Part shown: in pieces, positions 45,636 to 54,035 of the stretch
Layout of the letters: each line of letters starts with the position of its first letter
Position numbering within the stretch: position 1 is the stretch's first letter
NCBI RefSeq assembly: GCF_902859585.1
Contig: NZ_CADIJM010000006.1
Location: 186,001 to 250,000, forward strand
From: Achromobacter animicus
GTDB taxonomy: Bacteria > Pseudomonadota > Gammaproteobacteria > Burkholderiales > Burkholderiaceae_B
Direction: 5' to 3'
Length of the DNA: 64,000 bases
Notes under the pieces: model-generated
Told to the model about the DNA's origin: nothing
Database searches by the model: none
What the model saw: only the letters and a program-made list of their open reading frames with translations
Position numbers and translations under genes: made by a program

Positions 45636-46385
45636 ATGAAGGTACTTGCCGCGGTCAAGCGCGTGGTTGACTACAACGTCAACGTGCGCGTCAAGGCCGA
45701 CCAGAGCGGCGTGGACATCGGCAACGTGAAGATGTCGATGAACCCGTTCGATGAAATCGCCGTCGAGGCGGCCGTGCGCCTGAAAGAGCAGGGCGCGGCG
45801 GCTGAAGTCGTGGCCGTGTCTTGCGGCACGGCGCAGTCGCAGGAGACGTTGCGCACCGCGCTGGCCATCGGCGCCGACCGCGGCGTGCTGGTGCAGACGG
45901 ATGCCGCCTTGCAGCCGCTGGAAGTCGCCAAGCTGCTGCGCGCCGTCGTGGTCAAGGAAGCGCCCGCGCTGGTGATCCTGGGCAAGCAGGCCATCGACGA
46001 CGACGCGTGCCAGACCGGCCAGATGCTGGCGGCCCTGCTGGGCTGGCCGCAGGCCACCAACGCCAGCGCCATCGCCATCGGCGACGGCACGGCGCGCGTG
46101 ACGCGCGAGGTGGACGGCGGCCTGGAAGTGGTGGAACTGACGCTGCCGGCCATTGTGACGGCAGACCTGCGCCTGAACGAGCCGCGCTATGTCACGTTGC
46201 CCAACATCATGAAGGCCAAGAAGAAGCCGCTGGATGTGGAAACGCCGGGCGCGCTGGGCGTGGACCCGGTGTCCCGCCTGCAGACGCTGCGCGTCGAAGA
46301 GCCGGCGGCGCGCGCACCCGGCATCAAGGTTGCCGACGTGGCCGCGCTGGTCGACAAACTGAAGAACGAAGCCAAGGTGATCTGA
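45636..46385 (+). CDS. etfB: Electron transfer flavoprotein beta subunit
   Basis: A 249-residue Etf[21 protein letters not shown] starts the family sequence and the signature segment [18 protein letters not shown] lies near the end. The gene overlaps etfA by one base (TGATG) and lies 67 bases after the HutD-like gene. With EtfA it carries electrons from flavoprotein dehydrogenases to ETF-ubiquinone oxidoreductase. Placement after an FAD oxidoreductase suggests a dedicated donor, though it could be the general cellular ETF. Confidence 0.97.
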   Translation: MKVLAAVKRVVDYNVNVRVKADQSGVDIGNVKMSMNPFDEIAVEAAVRLKEQGAAAEVVAVSCGTAQSQETLRTALAIGADRGVLVQTDAALQPLEVAKLLRAVVVKEAPALVILGKQAIDDDACQTGQMLAALLGWPQATNASAIAIGDGTARVTREVDGGLEVVELTLPAIVTADLRLNEPRYVTLPNIMKAKKKPLDVETPGALGVDPVSRLQTLRVEEPAARAPGIKVADVAALVDKLKNEAKVI

Positions 46386-47317
46386 TGACTGTCCTTGTTA
46401 TTGCCGAACACGATAATCGGGCGCTGAATGGCGCCACGCTCAACGCCATTTCTGCCGCGGGCAGGCTGGACATGCCGGTCCACGTACTGGTCGCGGGCGA
46501 GGGCGCGCAGCCGGTGGCCGAGGCGGCTGCACGGGTCGCCGGGGTGGCAAAGGTGCTGCTGGCGCAGGCGCCGCAGCTTGCCGATGGCCTGCCGGAAGTC
46601 GTGGCCGCGCAGGCCGTGGCGGCGGCAGCCGGCTACTCGCACGTCTTCCTGGCCGCGACGGCGCAGGGCAAGAGCGTGGCGCCGCGCATTGCCGCGTTGC
46701 TCGACGTGGCGCAGGTGTCGGACGTGATAGAAGTGCTGGCGCCCGATACCTTCAAGCGTCCGATCTACGCCGGCAACGCGATCGCGACGGTCAAGAGCGG
46801 TTATCCGGTGGTCGTGGCCACGATCCGCCCCACTGCGTTCGATGCGGTGTCTGCCGACGGCGGCAGCGCCACGGTGGAAGCGGTCGAGGCCGTGGCGGCG
46901 GCGGGCTTGTCGCGATTCATCAGCCGCGAGATCGCGGTGTCAGAACGCCCCGACCTGGGCGGCGCGCGCGCCGTGGTGTCGGGCGGACGCGGCCTGGGTA
47001 GCGCGGAAAACTTCAAGCTGCTCGATCCCCTGGCCGAAAAGCTGGGCGCGGCGCTGGGCGCCTCGCGCGCCGCCGTCGACGCGGGATATGCGCCGAACGA
47101 CTGGCAGGTCGGCCAGACCGGCAAGATCGTTGCGCCGGACCTGTACGTGGCCGTCGGGATTTCGGGCGCGATCCAGCATCTGGCGGGCATGAAGGATTCC
47201 AAGGTCATCGTCGCCATCAACAAGGACGGCGACGCGCCGATCTTCGGCGTGGCGGATTACGGGCTGGTGGGCGACCTGTTCGAAGCCGTTCCGGCGCTGA
47301 CGTCCTCGCTGCCGTGA
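46385..47317 (+). CDS. etfA: Electron transfer flavoprotein alpha subunit
   Basis: A 310-residue EtfA. The N-terminal domain begins [18 protein letters not shown]. The FAD-binding C-terminal domain has [30 protein letters not shown] and [11 protein letters not shown]. Its start shares a base with the etfB stop. Together they form the soluble ETF heterodimer in the cytoplasm. A GC-rich hairpin (47377-47392) lies after it, before the convergent LysR gene. Confidence 0.97.
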   Translation: MTVLVIAEHDNRALNGATLNAISAAGRLDMPVHVLVAGEGAQPVAEAAARVAGVAKVLLAQAPQLADGLPEVVAAQAVAAAAGYSHVFLAATAQGKSVAPRIAALLDVAQVSDVIEVLAPDTFKRPIYAGNAIATVKSGYPVVVATIRPTAFDAVSADGGSATVEAVEAVAAAGLSRFISREIAVSERPDLGGARAVVSGGRGLGSAENFKLLDPLAEKLGAALGASRAAVDAGYAPNDWQVGQTGKIVAPDLYVAVGISGAIQHLAGMKDSKVIVAINKDGDAPIFGVADYGLVGDLFEAVPALTSSLP

Positions 47318-47376
47318 TGGATGCGGCGTCGACGCCGCAGAACGCGCCAACGCCGCGGGCAGCCCTTCGCTGCCGA

Positions 47377-47392
47377 ACCCCGCGTTCGGGGT
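47377..47392. terminator. Hairpin between convergent etfA and lysR
   Basis: ACCCCG (47377-47382) and CGGGGT (47387-47392) form a short perfect stem around CGTT; a neighbouring GGCAG/CTGCC hairpin lies just upstream. No good T-run follows on either strand, so this is a weak or rho-dependent terminator at best. Confidence 0.4.
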
Positions 47393-47407
47393 GCCGCGGG
47401 CTTTACG

Positions 47408-48421
47408 TCAACGCCGCAGGCTGCGCCACAGCGTGGCCGGCGGCAGCCCCAGCGCCGGGGCCAGTTCTTTCTGGATCAGGCGCTCCATCGCCATCAGGAT
47501 CACGTCGCGCGCCTCGGCGGGCAGCTTGCCCACCTCCTGCTGGCGCGCGGCCAGATACAGCGTGCGCGACAGCGCGGGATCGTCGGCTCGCGCTGCGCCC
47601 AGGAAGGGCGCCAGCGGCAGGACGCGCAACTGGTCCAGGAAATGGCGCGACTGCCAGATGCACAGCGGCGTGCTGATGCCAAAGCCCAGCCCGGCCGTGA
47701 CCAGGCTGAGCAGCGGATCGGTATTGTCGAATTCGTAGGTGCGCTCGATCATCACGCCGTGCGACTCGACCAGCCGGTCGATCTCGGCGCCGATGAACGA
47801 ACGCGCGCTGTAGCGGATGAACTGGGCGCGCTGGCCCAGTTCCTTCAGCGTGTCGATCCGGTCCATGCTCATCGAGCGCGGCACGATCAGCACGTAGGGT
47901 TCGCTGAACAGACTGTACTTGCGGATGGTGGGCCTGCCTGCCGATGCGCTGGTGGTGACGACGAGGTCTAGCTGCCGGTCTTCCAGTTGCTTGTCCAGCA
48001 CGGGCGTGATGCCCGACCACAGCCGGATCTGGCGCGACGCGCCGGACAGGCCGTGGATCAGGGTCGGTCCCAGCGTGCCGGCAAACGAGTCCACGCAGCC
48101 GAAGCGCACGATGTTGCGCTTGGCCCGGCTAAGGTTGCGCACGCTTTCCGTCATGTCGCCGGCCTGCGCCAGCAGCCGCGCGGCGTGTTCGAACAGCAGC
48201 TCGCCGGCCGGCGTGGGCCGGGCAGGGCGGGTGCTGCGGTCCAGCAGTTCGGTCGACATGGCGGCTTCAAGCTGCTTGATCCGCTGCGACACCGCCGCCT
48301 GCGAAAAACCCAACAGCCGCGCCGCGCCCGAGACCGACGCCGCTTCCACCACCGCCACCCACGTCAGCAGCAGGCTCCATTCCGGATAGTTTTCCGTGCT
48401 GGTGAACGAAAAGCGGTTCAT
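47408..48421 (-). CDS. LysR-family transcriptional regulator
   Basis: A 337-residue LysR protein. The HTH is at about residues 15-75 (VEAASVSGAARLLGFSQAAVS, LLDRSTRPARPTPAGE); the ligand domain covers about 105-305 with a C-terminal extension. It starts 32 bases after the HutG-like gene on the same strand and may be cotranscribed with it. The ATG at 48421 is preferred to an upstream frame extension because the conserved region starts near it. Its targets may include the HutG-like gene or the etf operon. Confidence 0.9.
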   Translation of the reverse strand: MNRFSFTSTENYPEWSLLLTWVAVVEAASVSGAARLLGFSQAAVSQRIKQLEAAMSTELLDRSTRPARPTPAGELLFEHAARLLAQAGDMTESVRNLSRAKRNIVRFGCVDSFAGTLGPTLIHGLSGASRQIRLWSGITPVLDKQLEDRQLDLVVTTSASAGRPTIRKYSLFSEPYVLIVPRSMSMDRIDTLKELGQRAQFIRYSARSFIGAEIDRLVESHGVMIERTYEFDNTDPLLSLVTAGLGFGISTPLCIWQSRHFLDQLRVLPLAPFLGAARADDPALSRTLYLAARQQEVGKLPAEARDVILMAMERLIQKELAPALGLPPATLWRSLRR

Positions 48422-48453
48422 GGCGTGGGCGTCCGGCGGCGTTTCAACAGGGC

Positions 48454-49257
48454 TTAGCGCTGGCGCGCGGTGGTCTGGCGCAGCGCGGCAGTCACCATGC
48501 CTTCGACCACCGGAATGACCTTGTCGGCCAGATCGGGGCGATAGCCGTACGGGTAGGTTTCGTCCATGTAGGTGGACTGGCACATCTCGAGCTGGATGGC
48601 GTGCACGTTGTCAGCCGGCGAACCGTAGTGGCGCGTGATGTAGCCGCCTTTGAAACGGCCATTGACGGCCCAGGTGTAATCCTTGCAGCCGTTCAACTGT
48701 TCATGCACGGCGGCCAGGATATCGGGCGCGCAGGAAGCGCCGTCGGACGTGCCGATGTTCAGGTCGGGCAGCTTGCCCTCAAAAAGGCGCGGCAGCACGC
48801 TGGCGATCGAGTGCGCTTCCCACAGCAGCACCGTGCCATGCTCGGCCTTGATGCGGTCAATCTCTTCTTGCAGCTTGGCGTGATAGGGCTTCCAGTACGC
48901 CTCCAGGCGCTGGGCGCGTTCCGTGTCGGTCAGCACGGCGTCGTTCTGGTAAAGCGCATCGCCGCGAAAAGCCTGGGTCGGGCACAGGCCGGTCTTGGTC
49001 TGCCCGGGATACAGGCTTTCGTCGTTGGGCGGGCGGTTCAGGTCGACCACGTAACGCGAATAGCGCGCGCCCAGCACGGACGCGCCCAACGCCTGGGCGA
49101 ACTGATAGAGGGTGTCCAGATGCCAGTCGGTGTCGCCGGATTGCAGAGCTACGTCCGTCATGTGCGGACGCTGCGCGTCGGGAATCTGGCTGCCGAGGTG
49201 GGGAATGGAGATCAGCAGCGGGGCGGTGCCGCGGCTGAATTGAAAGAGGTCGGTCAA
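48454..49257 (-). CDS. N-formylglutamate amidohydrolase-like protein (HutG type)
   Basis: A 267-residue protein of the N-formylglutamate amidohydrolase family (HutG). FSRGTAPLLISIPHLGSQIPD starts the conserved part, followed by DLNRPPNDESLYPGQTKTGLCP, LLWEAHSIASVLP and GGYITRHYG. I chose the TTG at 49257 because GGAG lies eight bases upstream and the family sequence begins there; no ATG suits. HutG hydrolyses N-formylglutamate to glutamate and formate at the end of one histidine pathway, with metal. A HutD-like gene is 4 kb away, but no hutU, hutH or hutI genes are present, so the real substrate may be another N-formyl compound. Confidence 0.88.
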   Translation of the reverse strand: MTDLFQFSRGTAPLLISIPHLGSQIPDAQRPHMTDVALQSGDTDWHLDTLYQFAQALGASVLGARYSRYVVDLNRPPNDESLYPGQTKTGLCPTQAFRGDALYQNDAVLTDTERAQRLEAYWKPYHAKLQEEIDRIKAEHGTVLLWEAHSIASVLPRLFEGKLPDLNIGTSDGASCAPDILAAVHEQLNGCKDYTWAVNGRFKGGYITRHYGSPADNVHAIQLEMCQSTYMDETYPYGYRPDLADKVIPVVEGMVTAALRQTTARQR

Positions 49258-49521
49258 GAGGAAACTCCGGGTGGCAATGGCAATGCGCCGCGGCAGAGCC
49301 GCAGGCAACGGGCGCTTGTATGCTAGGCAGCACGGCCCGCTGCGGGAATTGCATCAGTTTAATGGATGCTGATGATTAGCCGCGCCGATGCTCATGGCGA
49401 TGGCCGCGGCGTGGTCACGATGAGCGGCGTTCTGGGTCGCGCTGGTCAGCCGCTGCCCGTGGACCGAGTTGCTGGGCCGCGTGAGGTAGAGTAGACGGCG
49501 CGCACACTCTAGCGAGCGGAC

Positions 49522-50205
49522 ATGATTGATGAACTGATTCAACTGGGCAAGCTCGTCAGCCTGGGTCTGGCGCTGATGCTGCCGCTGGCCAATCCGCTGA
49601 CGTCCATGACGCTGCTGCTGTCGCTTGGCCAGCAGATACCGTTCAAGGAACGGCAGAAGCAGGTGACCCAGGCGGCGTTCTACGTGGTCGGGATCATGCT
49701 GGTGACCTACTACGCCGGCGCGCTGCTGATGCACACCTTCGGCATTTCCATCCCCGGCCTGCGCATCGCGGGCGGATTGATCGTGGTCAGCATCGGCTTC
49801 AGCATGCTGTTTCCGTCGGACCAGCCGCGCGCCCTGGAGGCCGAGGCCGCGGCCGACGCGCAGGAGCGCCAGAGCCCCAACATCGCATTCGTGCCCCTTG
49901 CCCTGCCCGGCACGGCGGGACCCGGCACGATCGCCATGATCATCAGCGGCGCATCGTCGGTCGATTCGGCCATTGCACCGGACTATGCGCGCTGGGTGGT
50001 GGGCGTGGCCCCGGTCATCGTGTTTGCGCTGCTGGGGCTCTTGTTCTGGGTCTGCCTGCATTTCGCGGGCCGCATCGTCGCCGTCATCGGCAAGAGCGGT
50101 GTCGAGGCGATCTCACGCGTGATGGGATTCCTGCTGGTCTGCATGGGGGTGCAGTTCGTCATCAACGGCGTGTTGGAGATTGTGGAGAAGTTTCCCAACG
50201 TGTAG
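49522..50205 (+). CDS. MarC-family membrane protein
   Basis: A 227-residue integral membrane protein with six hydrophobic segments, of the MarC (UPF0056) family. The segment LALMLPLANPLTSMTLLLSL near the N-terminus and VPLALPGTAGPGTIAMII in the middle are the family repeat. The function is unknown; the family was once wrongly linked to antibiotic resistance. The start at 49522 is the first ATG of the conserved frame. It stands alone, with a 264-base gap to the divergent HutG-like gene. Confidence 0.9.
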   Translation: MIDELIQLGKLVSLGLALMLPLANPLTSMTLLLSLGQQIPFKERQKQVTQAAFYVVGIMLVTYYAGALLMHTFGISIPGLRIAGGLIVVSIGFSMLFPSDQPRALEAEAAADAQERQSPNIAFVPLALPGTAGPGTIAMIISGASSVDSAIAPDYARWVVGVAPVIVFALLGLLFWVCLHFAGRIVAVIGKSGVEAISRVMGFLLVCMGVQFVINGVLEIVEKFPNV

Positions 50206-50510
50206 CGGGCATAGCGTCAGGCCGTCCGTCCTTGCATACCTGCGCTGCGCCGGGCAGTCCATAAAGTCACGCGGATTTTGATTTCACCCCGTTTCGTGAA
50301 GCTTGTAGAAACATAATCTACGCTACATTACATTTTTGATTTTTCGCCGTGGGCAGTCATGCTTGCCCGCGACGGCAGTTTTTGTATGTGCAACATCATT
50401 GAAGACAAGATCAGGCAGTGCGCGGTAGCCCGCGAATCCATCGCGGTCGGCGCGCCGACGTGCCGATCAAGCTCCTGCGGTACGGCCGCCGCAACCTGCA
50501 AGCGTGCGTC
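50206..50510. other. Intergenic region with terminator-like hairpin
   Basis: About 300 bases after MarC. The interval 50275-50345 is AT-rich and could hold a promoter. A strong hairpin follows at 50346-50383 (listed separately). A 42-codon frame from 50386 lacks a ribosome site. Nothing else is supported. Confidence 0.45.
50346..50383 (+). terminator. Hairpin plus T-run, terminator or small-RNA 3' end
   Basis: Stem GCCGT-GGGCA (50346-50355) with TGCCC (50364-50368) and ACGGC (50372-50376), a 3-base bulge, 8-base loop, followed by AGTTTTT (50377-50383). It is a good rho-independent terminator. It lies 140 bases after MarC, with an AT-rich stretch between that could start a short transcript, so a small RNA is possible. 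Confidence 0.6.
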
Positions 50511-50693
50511 ATGATGGCCTGGCTACCCTTGATCGTGTTGGGGCTGGTGGTCAGCGGCGTAGTCACCGCCTTGATGCGCGAGCCTGGCGTTCGCCTTTAC
50601 GACTGGATCGCCACCCGCGCGGGCCGGCCGCAACCGGCTGCCCGGCCGCGTGTCCCCGAAACCGAACGCGAACCATTGACCCAGACAAGCTGA
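50511..50693 (+). CDS. Small hypothetical membrane protein
   Basis: A 60-residue frame starting MMAWLPLIVLGLVVSGVVTA, one hydrophobic segment (about residues 3-21), then VRLYDWIATRAGRPQ and a Pro/Arg-rich tail. The upstream bases lack a clear ribosome site, though the ATG overlaps a TGA in an upstream short frame. The hydrophobic head and plausible codon use make it a candidate small membrane protein, but it could be a chance frame. It is the only open frame in this 500-base gap worth mention. No function is offered. Confidence 0.35.
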   Translation: MMAWLPLIVLGLVVSGVVTALMREPGVRLYDWIATRAGRPQPAARPRVPETEREPLTQTS

Positions 50694-50725
50694 TCGGCAC
50701 GCGTTTCGGTCCGGCGTCTGCCCTC

Positions 50726-52012
50726 TCAGCGGCCCGGTCGTTCCAGGCCCAGATGCCCGCGCAGCGTGGCGTGTTCGTAGTCCTTACGAAACAGTCCGCG
50801 CTGTTGCAGCACCGGCACCACCTGCTCCACAAAGTCGTCGATGCCGCCCGGCAGTGACGGGGGCATCAGGTTGAAGCCGTCGGCGCCTTCATTCCTGAAC
50901 CAATGTTCCATCCGGTCCGCGATCTGCTCCGGCGTGCCCACCATCGTGCAGTGCCCGCCGCCCGCGGCCAGCCGGCCAAGCAACTGGCGCACGGTGGGCT
51001 GCTCGGTTTCGATGATGCGCAGGATGGTGCCGTAACGGCCCTTGGGACCTGTGAACTCGGGCAGCGGAGGCAGGGGCGGCACGGGCGCGTCCAGTTCCCA
51101 GCCCGAACAATCCTGCAGGACGAACGTCCCAAGTTGGCGCAATGAGGCGTCCGCGGGCAGGAGTTCGTCCAATTCGCGCTGCTTGGCGCGGGCCTCGGCT
51201 TCGGTCGAGCCGACATAGGTCACGAGGCCCGGCATGATGGGCACGAACGCGTCGCGGCCAGCGGCCCGGACACGTTGCTTGATGTCGCGGTAATAGGACT
51301 GCGCGGCGGGCAAGTCGTAGGCCACGGCATAGATGGCTTCCGCGCGGCGCGCCGCCAGATCGCGGCCCTGATCCGAGGCGCCCGCCTGGAACAGCACCGG
51401 ATGCCCCTGCGGCGGTCGCGGCACGGTAAGCGGGCCGTCCACCAGAAAGTGTTCGCCATGGTGATCTATCTTGTGCAGGCGGTCCGGCACGCCGAAGTGG
51501 CCGTTGCGGTCGATGACCAGCGCGTCGTCGTCCCACGAGTCGAACAGCCTCAGCGCAACGTCGACAAATTCCTCGGCGCGCGCGTAGCGCCAGTCGTGGC
51601 CGGGCATGGCTTCGTACCCGTGATTGCGCGCCTCGGCGTCGAACATCGAGGTAACCACGTTCCAGCCCATGCGGCCGCCGGAAATGTGATCCAGCGAGGC
51701 CACCATGCGCGCCGCATGAAAGGGCGTGAAGAACGTGCTGGAAACCGTGCTGATCAGGCCGATGCGGGTGGTGGCGCGGGCGATCGCGGCCATCGTGGTG
51801 AGCGGTTCGAGATACCAGCGCGGCCCGTCGCCGATGTTGTCCATCGACTGGCCGTCGGCAAAGAAAATGGCGTCGAGCTTGCCGCGCTCGGCCGTGCGGG
51901 CCAGGCTTTCGTAGTAGCTGATGTCGCCCAGCCGCTCGGCCGCCGAGTCCGGGTGGCGCCAGGCCGCGCGATGGTGGCCGCAGCCGAAAATGAACAGGTT
52001 CAGGTGCATCAT
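50726..52012 (-). CDS. LLM-class flavin-dependent monooxygenase (NtaA/SnaA/DszA family)
   Basis: A flavin-dependent monooxygenase of the NtaA/SnaA/DszA group, 428 residues from the start chosen here. MHLNLFIFGCGHHRAAWRHP begins the conserved part; GLISTVSSTFFTPFHAARM, GGRMGWNVVTS and GASDQGRDLAARRAEAIY are family stretches. These FMNH2-dependent enzymes oxidise chelates, sulfonates, alkanes or sulfur compounds with help from a flavin reductase, not seen nearby. An alternative GTG start at 52081 would add a tail encoded by a 12-bp tandem repeat (52028-52075); I prefer the ATG because the conserved family sequence starts there. Confidence 0.85.
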   Translation of the reverse strand: MMHLNLFIFGCGHHRAAWRHPDSAAERLGDISYYESLARTAERGKLDAIFFADGQSMDNIGDGPRWYLEPLTTMAAIARATTRIGLISTVSSTFFTPFHAARMVASLDHISGGRMGWNVVTSMFDAEARNHGYEAMPGHDWRYARAEEFVDVALRLFDSWDDDALVIDRNGHFGVPDRLHKIDHHGEHFLVDGPLTVPRPPQGHPVLFQAGASDQGRDLAARRAEAIYAVAYDLPAAQSYYRDIKQRVRAAGRDAFVPIMPGLVTYVGSTEAEARAKQRELDELLPADASLRQLGTFVLQDCSGWELDAPVPPLPPLPEFTGPKGRYGTILRIIETEQPTVRQLLGRLAAGGGHCTMVGTPEQIADRMEHWFRNEGADGFNLMPPSLPGGIDDFVEQVVPVLQQRGLFRKDYEHATLRGHLGLERPGR

Positions 52013-52027
52013 GGCGATCAGCTCGTC

Positions 52028-52075
52028 GATTGCGTCATCAGTTGCGTCATTGATTGCGTCATTGATTGCCGCGTC
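52028..52075. repeat. 12-bp tandem repeat before the LLM monooxygenase
   Basis: Four 12-base units of the form GATTGCGTCATT (52028-52039, 52040-52051, 52052-52063, 52064-52075); the last is degenerate. On the minus strand it would encode AINDAINDA in an N-terminal extension of the monooxygenase if the GTG at 52081 is used. Confidence 0.85.
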
Positions 52076-52240
52076 CGGCACGCCCGCAGGTGCCGCAAGC
52101 GGGCGAACTTAGCATAAAACGGCGGGCGGGCGGGCGCGGTTGCGGTGGGCGGGGCTTGCGCGGCCGCGGCGCCTGCCCGGCATGCCCGGCCCTACGTTTC
52201 TCACGCCGCGCGTTGACATCGCCGCGCCGCTCTCCTAACC

Positions 52241-52346
52241 TTGCGGCAATTCCTGGGGGAGCCCTGTACGGGCTGAGATTCCGCGTCTATGCGGTAACCC
52301 TTTGAACCTGATCCGGGTAATGCCGGCGAAGGGAAGGACTCCGCAA
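52241..52346 (+). ncRNA. TPP riboswitch (THI element)
   Basis: The thiamine pyrophosphate aptamer core is plain: GGGCTGAGAT at 52270-52279 and ACCCTTTGAACCTGATC at 52297-52313, then GGGTAATGCCGGCGAAGGGA. Helix P1 pairs TTGCGG (52241-52246) with CCGCAA (52341-52346), plus TCCT with AGGA. It lies on the plus strand 106 bases before the SSS transporter ATG. Ligand binding should lower expression of the transporter, by terminating transcription or hiding its GGGAGG ribosome site. The element fixes the transporter's likely cargo as thiamine or a precursor. Confidence 0.95.
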
Positions 52347-52451
52347 GTCTCTCGCGCGCCCTCCCTGATTCCATTCATCTCGCGGCTCCCTGACGGCGGG
52401 CCGCCGCGTTACGCGTCCGGCCTCAGGCCGCCCGCGGGAGGACCGACCTTC

Positions 52452-53903
52452 ATGTTGACCCAAACCACCGCCCTGGTATGGCTGCTGCTGTTCTCGGGCG
52501 GCTTCGCCGTGGCCAGCGTGCTGTACACCCGGCGCAAGCGCGGCACCCTGGAAGACTACATCGTCGCGCGCAACAGCCAGGGGTCATTTGGCACGATCCT
52601 GACGCTGATGGCGTCCACGCTGGGCGCATGGATTCTCTTTTCGCCGGCGCAGGCCGCAACCTGGGGCGGGCTGGCCGCCGTGATCGGCTACGCGCTCGGG
52701 TCGATGTCGCCGCGCCTGGTCATGATTCCGCTGGGCCGGCGCATGCGCGAACTGATCCCGCACGGTCACACGCTGACCGAATTCCTGATGGCGCGCTACG
52801 GCCGGCCCATGTACGGCCTGGCGCTTTTCATCATGCTGTTCTACCTGTTCATCGCGCTGTCGGCCGAGGTTACCGCCATAGCCAAGCTGGTCGCGATGCT
52901 GGCGCCCGTGCCGCTGTGGGCCACCGCCGCCATCGTGATGGGGACGACCTTGCTCTACACCACCTACGGCGGCCTGCGCTCGTCCATCTTCACCGATCAG
53001 GTGCAGATGATGATCATCGTGCCGCTGCTGGTGGTGCTGTGCGTCGTCGGCTGGCAGGCGGCCGGTGGCGCATTGCCCACCATCGAAGCCCTGCAGGCCA
53101 AGGCGCCGCAACTGCTGGACCTGACCGACCCGGTGGGCGTGAAGGCGGGACTGACCTTCTTTGTCGCCATTTTGCTGACCGGCATCTTCCATCAGGGCAA
53201 CTGGCAACGCATCTACGCCGCCCGCGACACCCGCACGATGCGCAACGGCTTTCTGCTGGGCGGCGTGCTGGTGGCGCCGTTCATCTTTTTGATGGGCCTG
53301 TTCGGCCTGGCCTTTGTCGGGTTGGCGCCCGAGGGCGACAGCTCGATCGCGCTGTTCAGCGTCATCATGCCGCACGCCCCGGCGTGGTTCGTCATTGCCC
53401 TGATTCCGCTGGGCCTGTCCCTGGTCATGAGCACCGCCGACACCGCCATCAGCGCGGTGTCCAGCATCATTGCGGTCGACCTGCGCCGCCTGATGCCCAA
53501 CGCCGGCGGCGCCACCATGAAGCGCCTGGCGCGGTGGCTGGTGCTGCTGATGGCGATCCCCGTGATGATCGTGGCGTCGCAAGGCTACAGCGTGCTGTAC
53601 CTGTTCCTGCTGGCCGACCTGCTGTGCTCGGCCGCCGCCTTCCCGGTGTTTTACGGGCTTTTCAGCCGCAAGCACGATGGATTCACGGCGACCACGGCCA
53701 CCATCACGGGGCTGATCGCCGGCCTTTTCTTCTTCCCCGCGCCGGGGGACAAGCCGACCTTCCTGCTGGAATCGTTCCTGCTGGCGGCGTTTGTGCCGGT
53801 GGTGACGACGGTGCTGATCCGGCTGGTGATGCGCGGACGGAAGGAGTTTGATTTCTCGACGCTGAGCGCGGCGGTGCGGCGGTTGGATAAGGAGACGGTT
53901 TGA
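52452..53903 (+). CDS. SSS-family transporter under TPP riboswitch, probable thiamine/precursor importer
   Basis: A 483-residue sodium:solute symporter (SSS family) with about 13 hydrophobic segments. Typical features are RNSQGSFGTILTLMASTLGA, the YTTYGGLRSSIFTDQVQM repeat region and the MSTADTAISAVSSII segment. GGGAGG precedes the ATG. The TPP riboswitch upstream means it is repressed when thiamine is plentiful, which strongly suggests transport of thiamine or a pyrimidine or thiazole precursor. SSS transporters with this control have been predicted elsewhere (ThiV), but the exact cargo is inferred. No thi biosynthesis genes are adjacent. Confidence 0.9.
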   Translation: MLTQTTALVWLLLFSGGFAVASVLYTRRKRGTLEDYIVARNSQGSFGTILTLMASTLGAWILFSPAQAATWGGLAAVIGYALGSMSPRLVMIPLGRRMRELIPHGHTLTEFLMARYGRPMYGLALFIMLFYLFIALSAEVTAIAKLVAMLAPVPLWATAAIVMGTTLLYTTYGGLRSSIFTDQVQMMIIVPLLVVLCVVGWQAAGGALPTIEALQAKAPQLLDLTDPVGVKAGLTFFVAILLTGIFHQGNWQRIYAARDTRTMRNGFLLGGVLVAPFIFLMGLFGLAFVGLAPEGDSSIALFSVIMPHAPAWFVIALIPLGLSLVMSTADTAISAVSSIIAVDLRRLMPNAGGATMKRLARWLVLLMAIPVMIVASQGYSVLYLFLLADLLCSAAAFPVFYGLFSRKHDGFTATTATITGLIAGLFFFPAPGDKPTFLLESFLLAAFVPVVTTVLIRLVMRGRKEFDFSTLSAAVRRLDKETV

Positions 53904-53924
53904 GGGGGGCGTAGTAATCACACC

Positions 53925-53994
53925 GTCCGAAATTGGCCTACAAATTTCGGACAGATTTGCCGTCTGTCCGAAAAAGATATACAAATATCGGACA
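53925..53994 (+). promoter_or_regulatory. Duplicated dyad operator and promoter of the AbiE locus
   Basis: Two long dyads, nearly the same: GTCCGAAATT with AATTTCGGAC (53925-53934, 53943-53952) and TGTCCGA with TCGGACA (53965-53971, 53988-53994). Their left arms start 41 bases apart, about four helical turns. A -35-like TTGCCG (53958-53963) and -10-like TACAAA overlap the second dyad. AbiEi-type antitoxins are known to bind paired inverted repeats and repress their operon, so this is the expected autoregulatory operator. Confidence 0.8.
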
Positions 53995-54035
53995 AGGATG
54001 CGCTATGAACGATATCAAGACAGATTGAGGCCAGC

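Noticed and set aside
44927-49257. A histidine utilisation (hut) operon
   Set aside because: Only HutD-like and HutG-like genes are present, on opposite strands and 3 kb apart; hutH, hutU and hutI are absent.
49352-49374. CATCAG/CTGATG dyad upstream of marC as an operator
   Set aside because: Six-base arms with an 11-base gap are weak in a long sequence and it lies 150 bases from the start with no regulator nearby.
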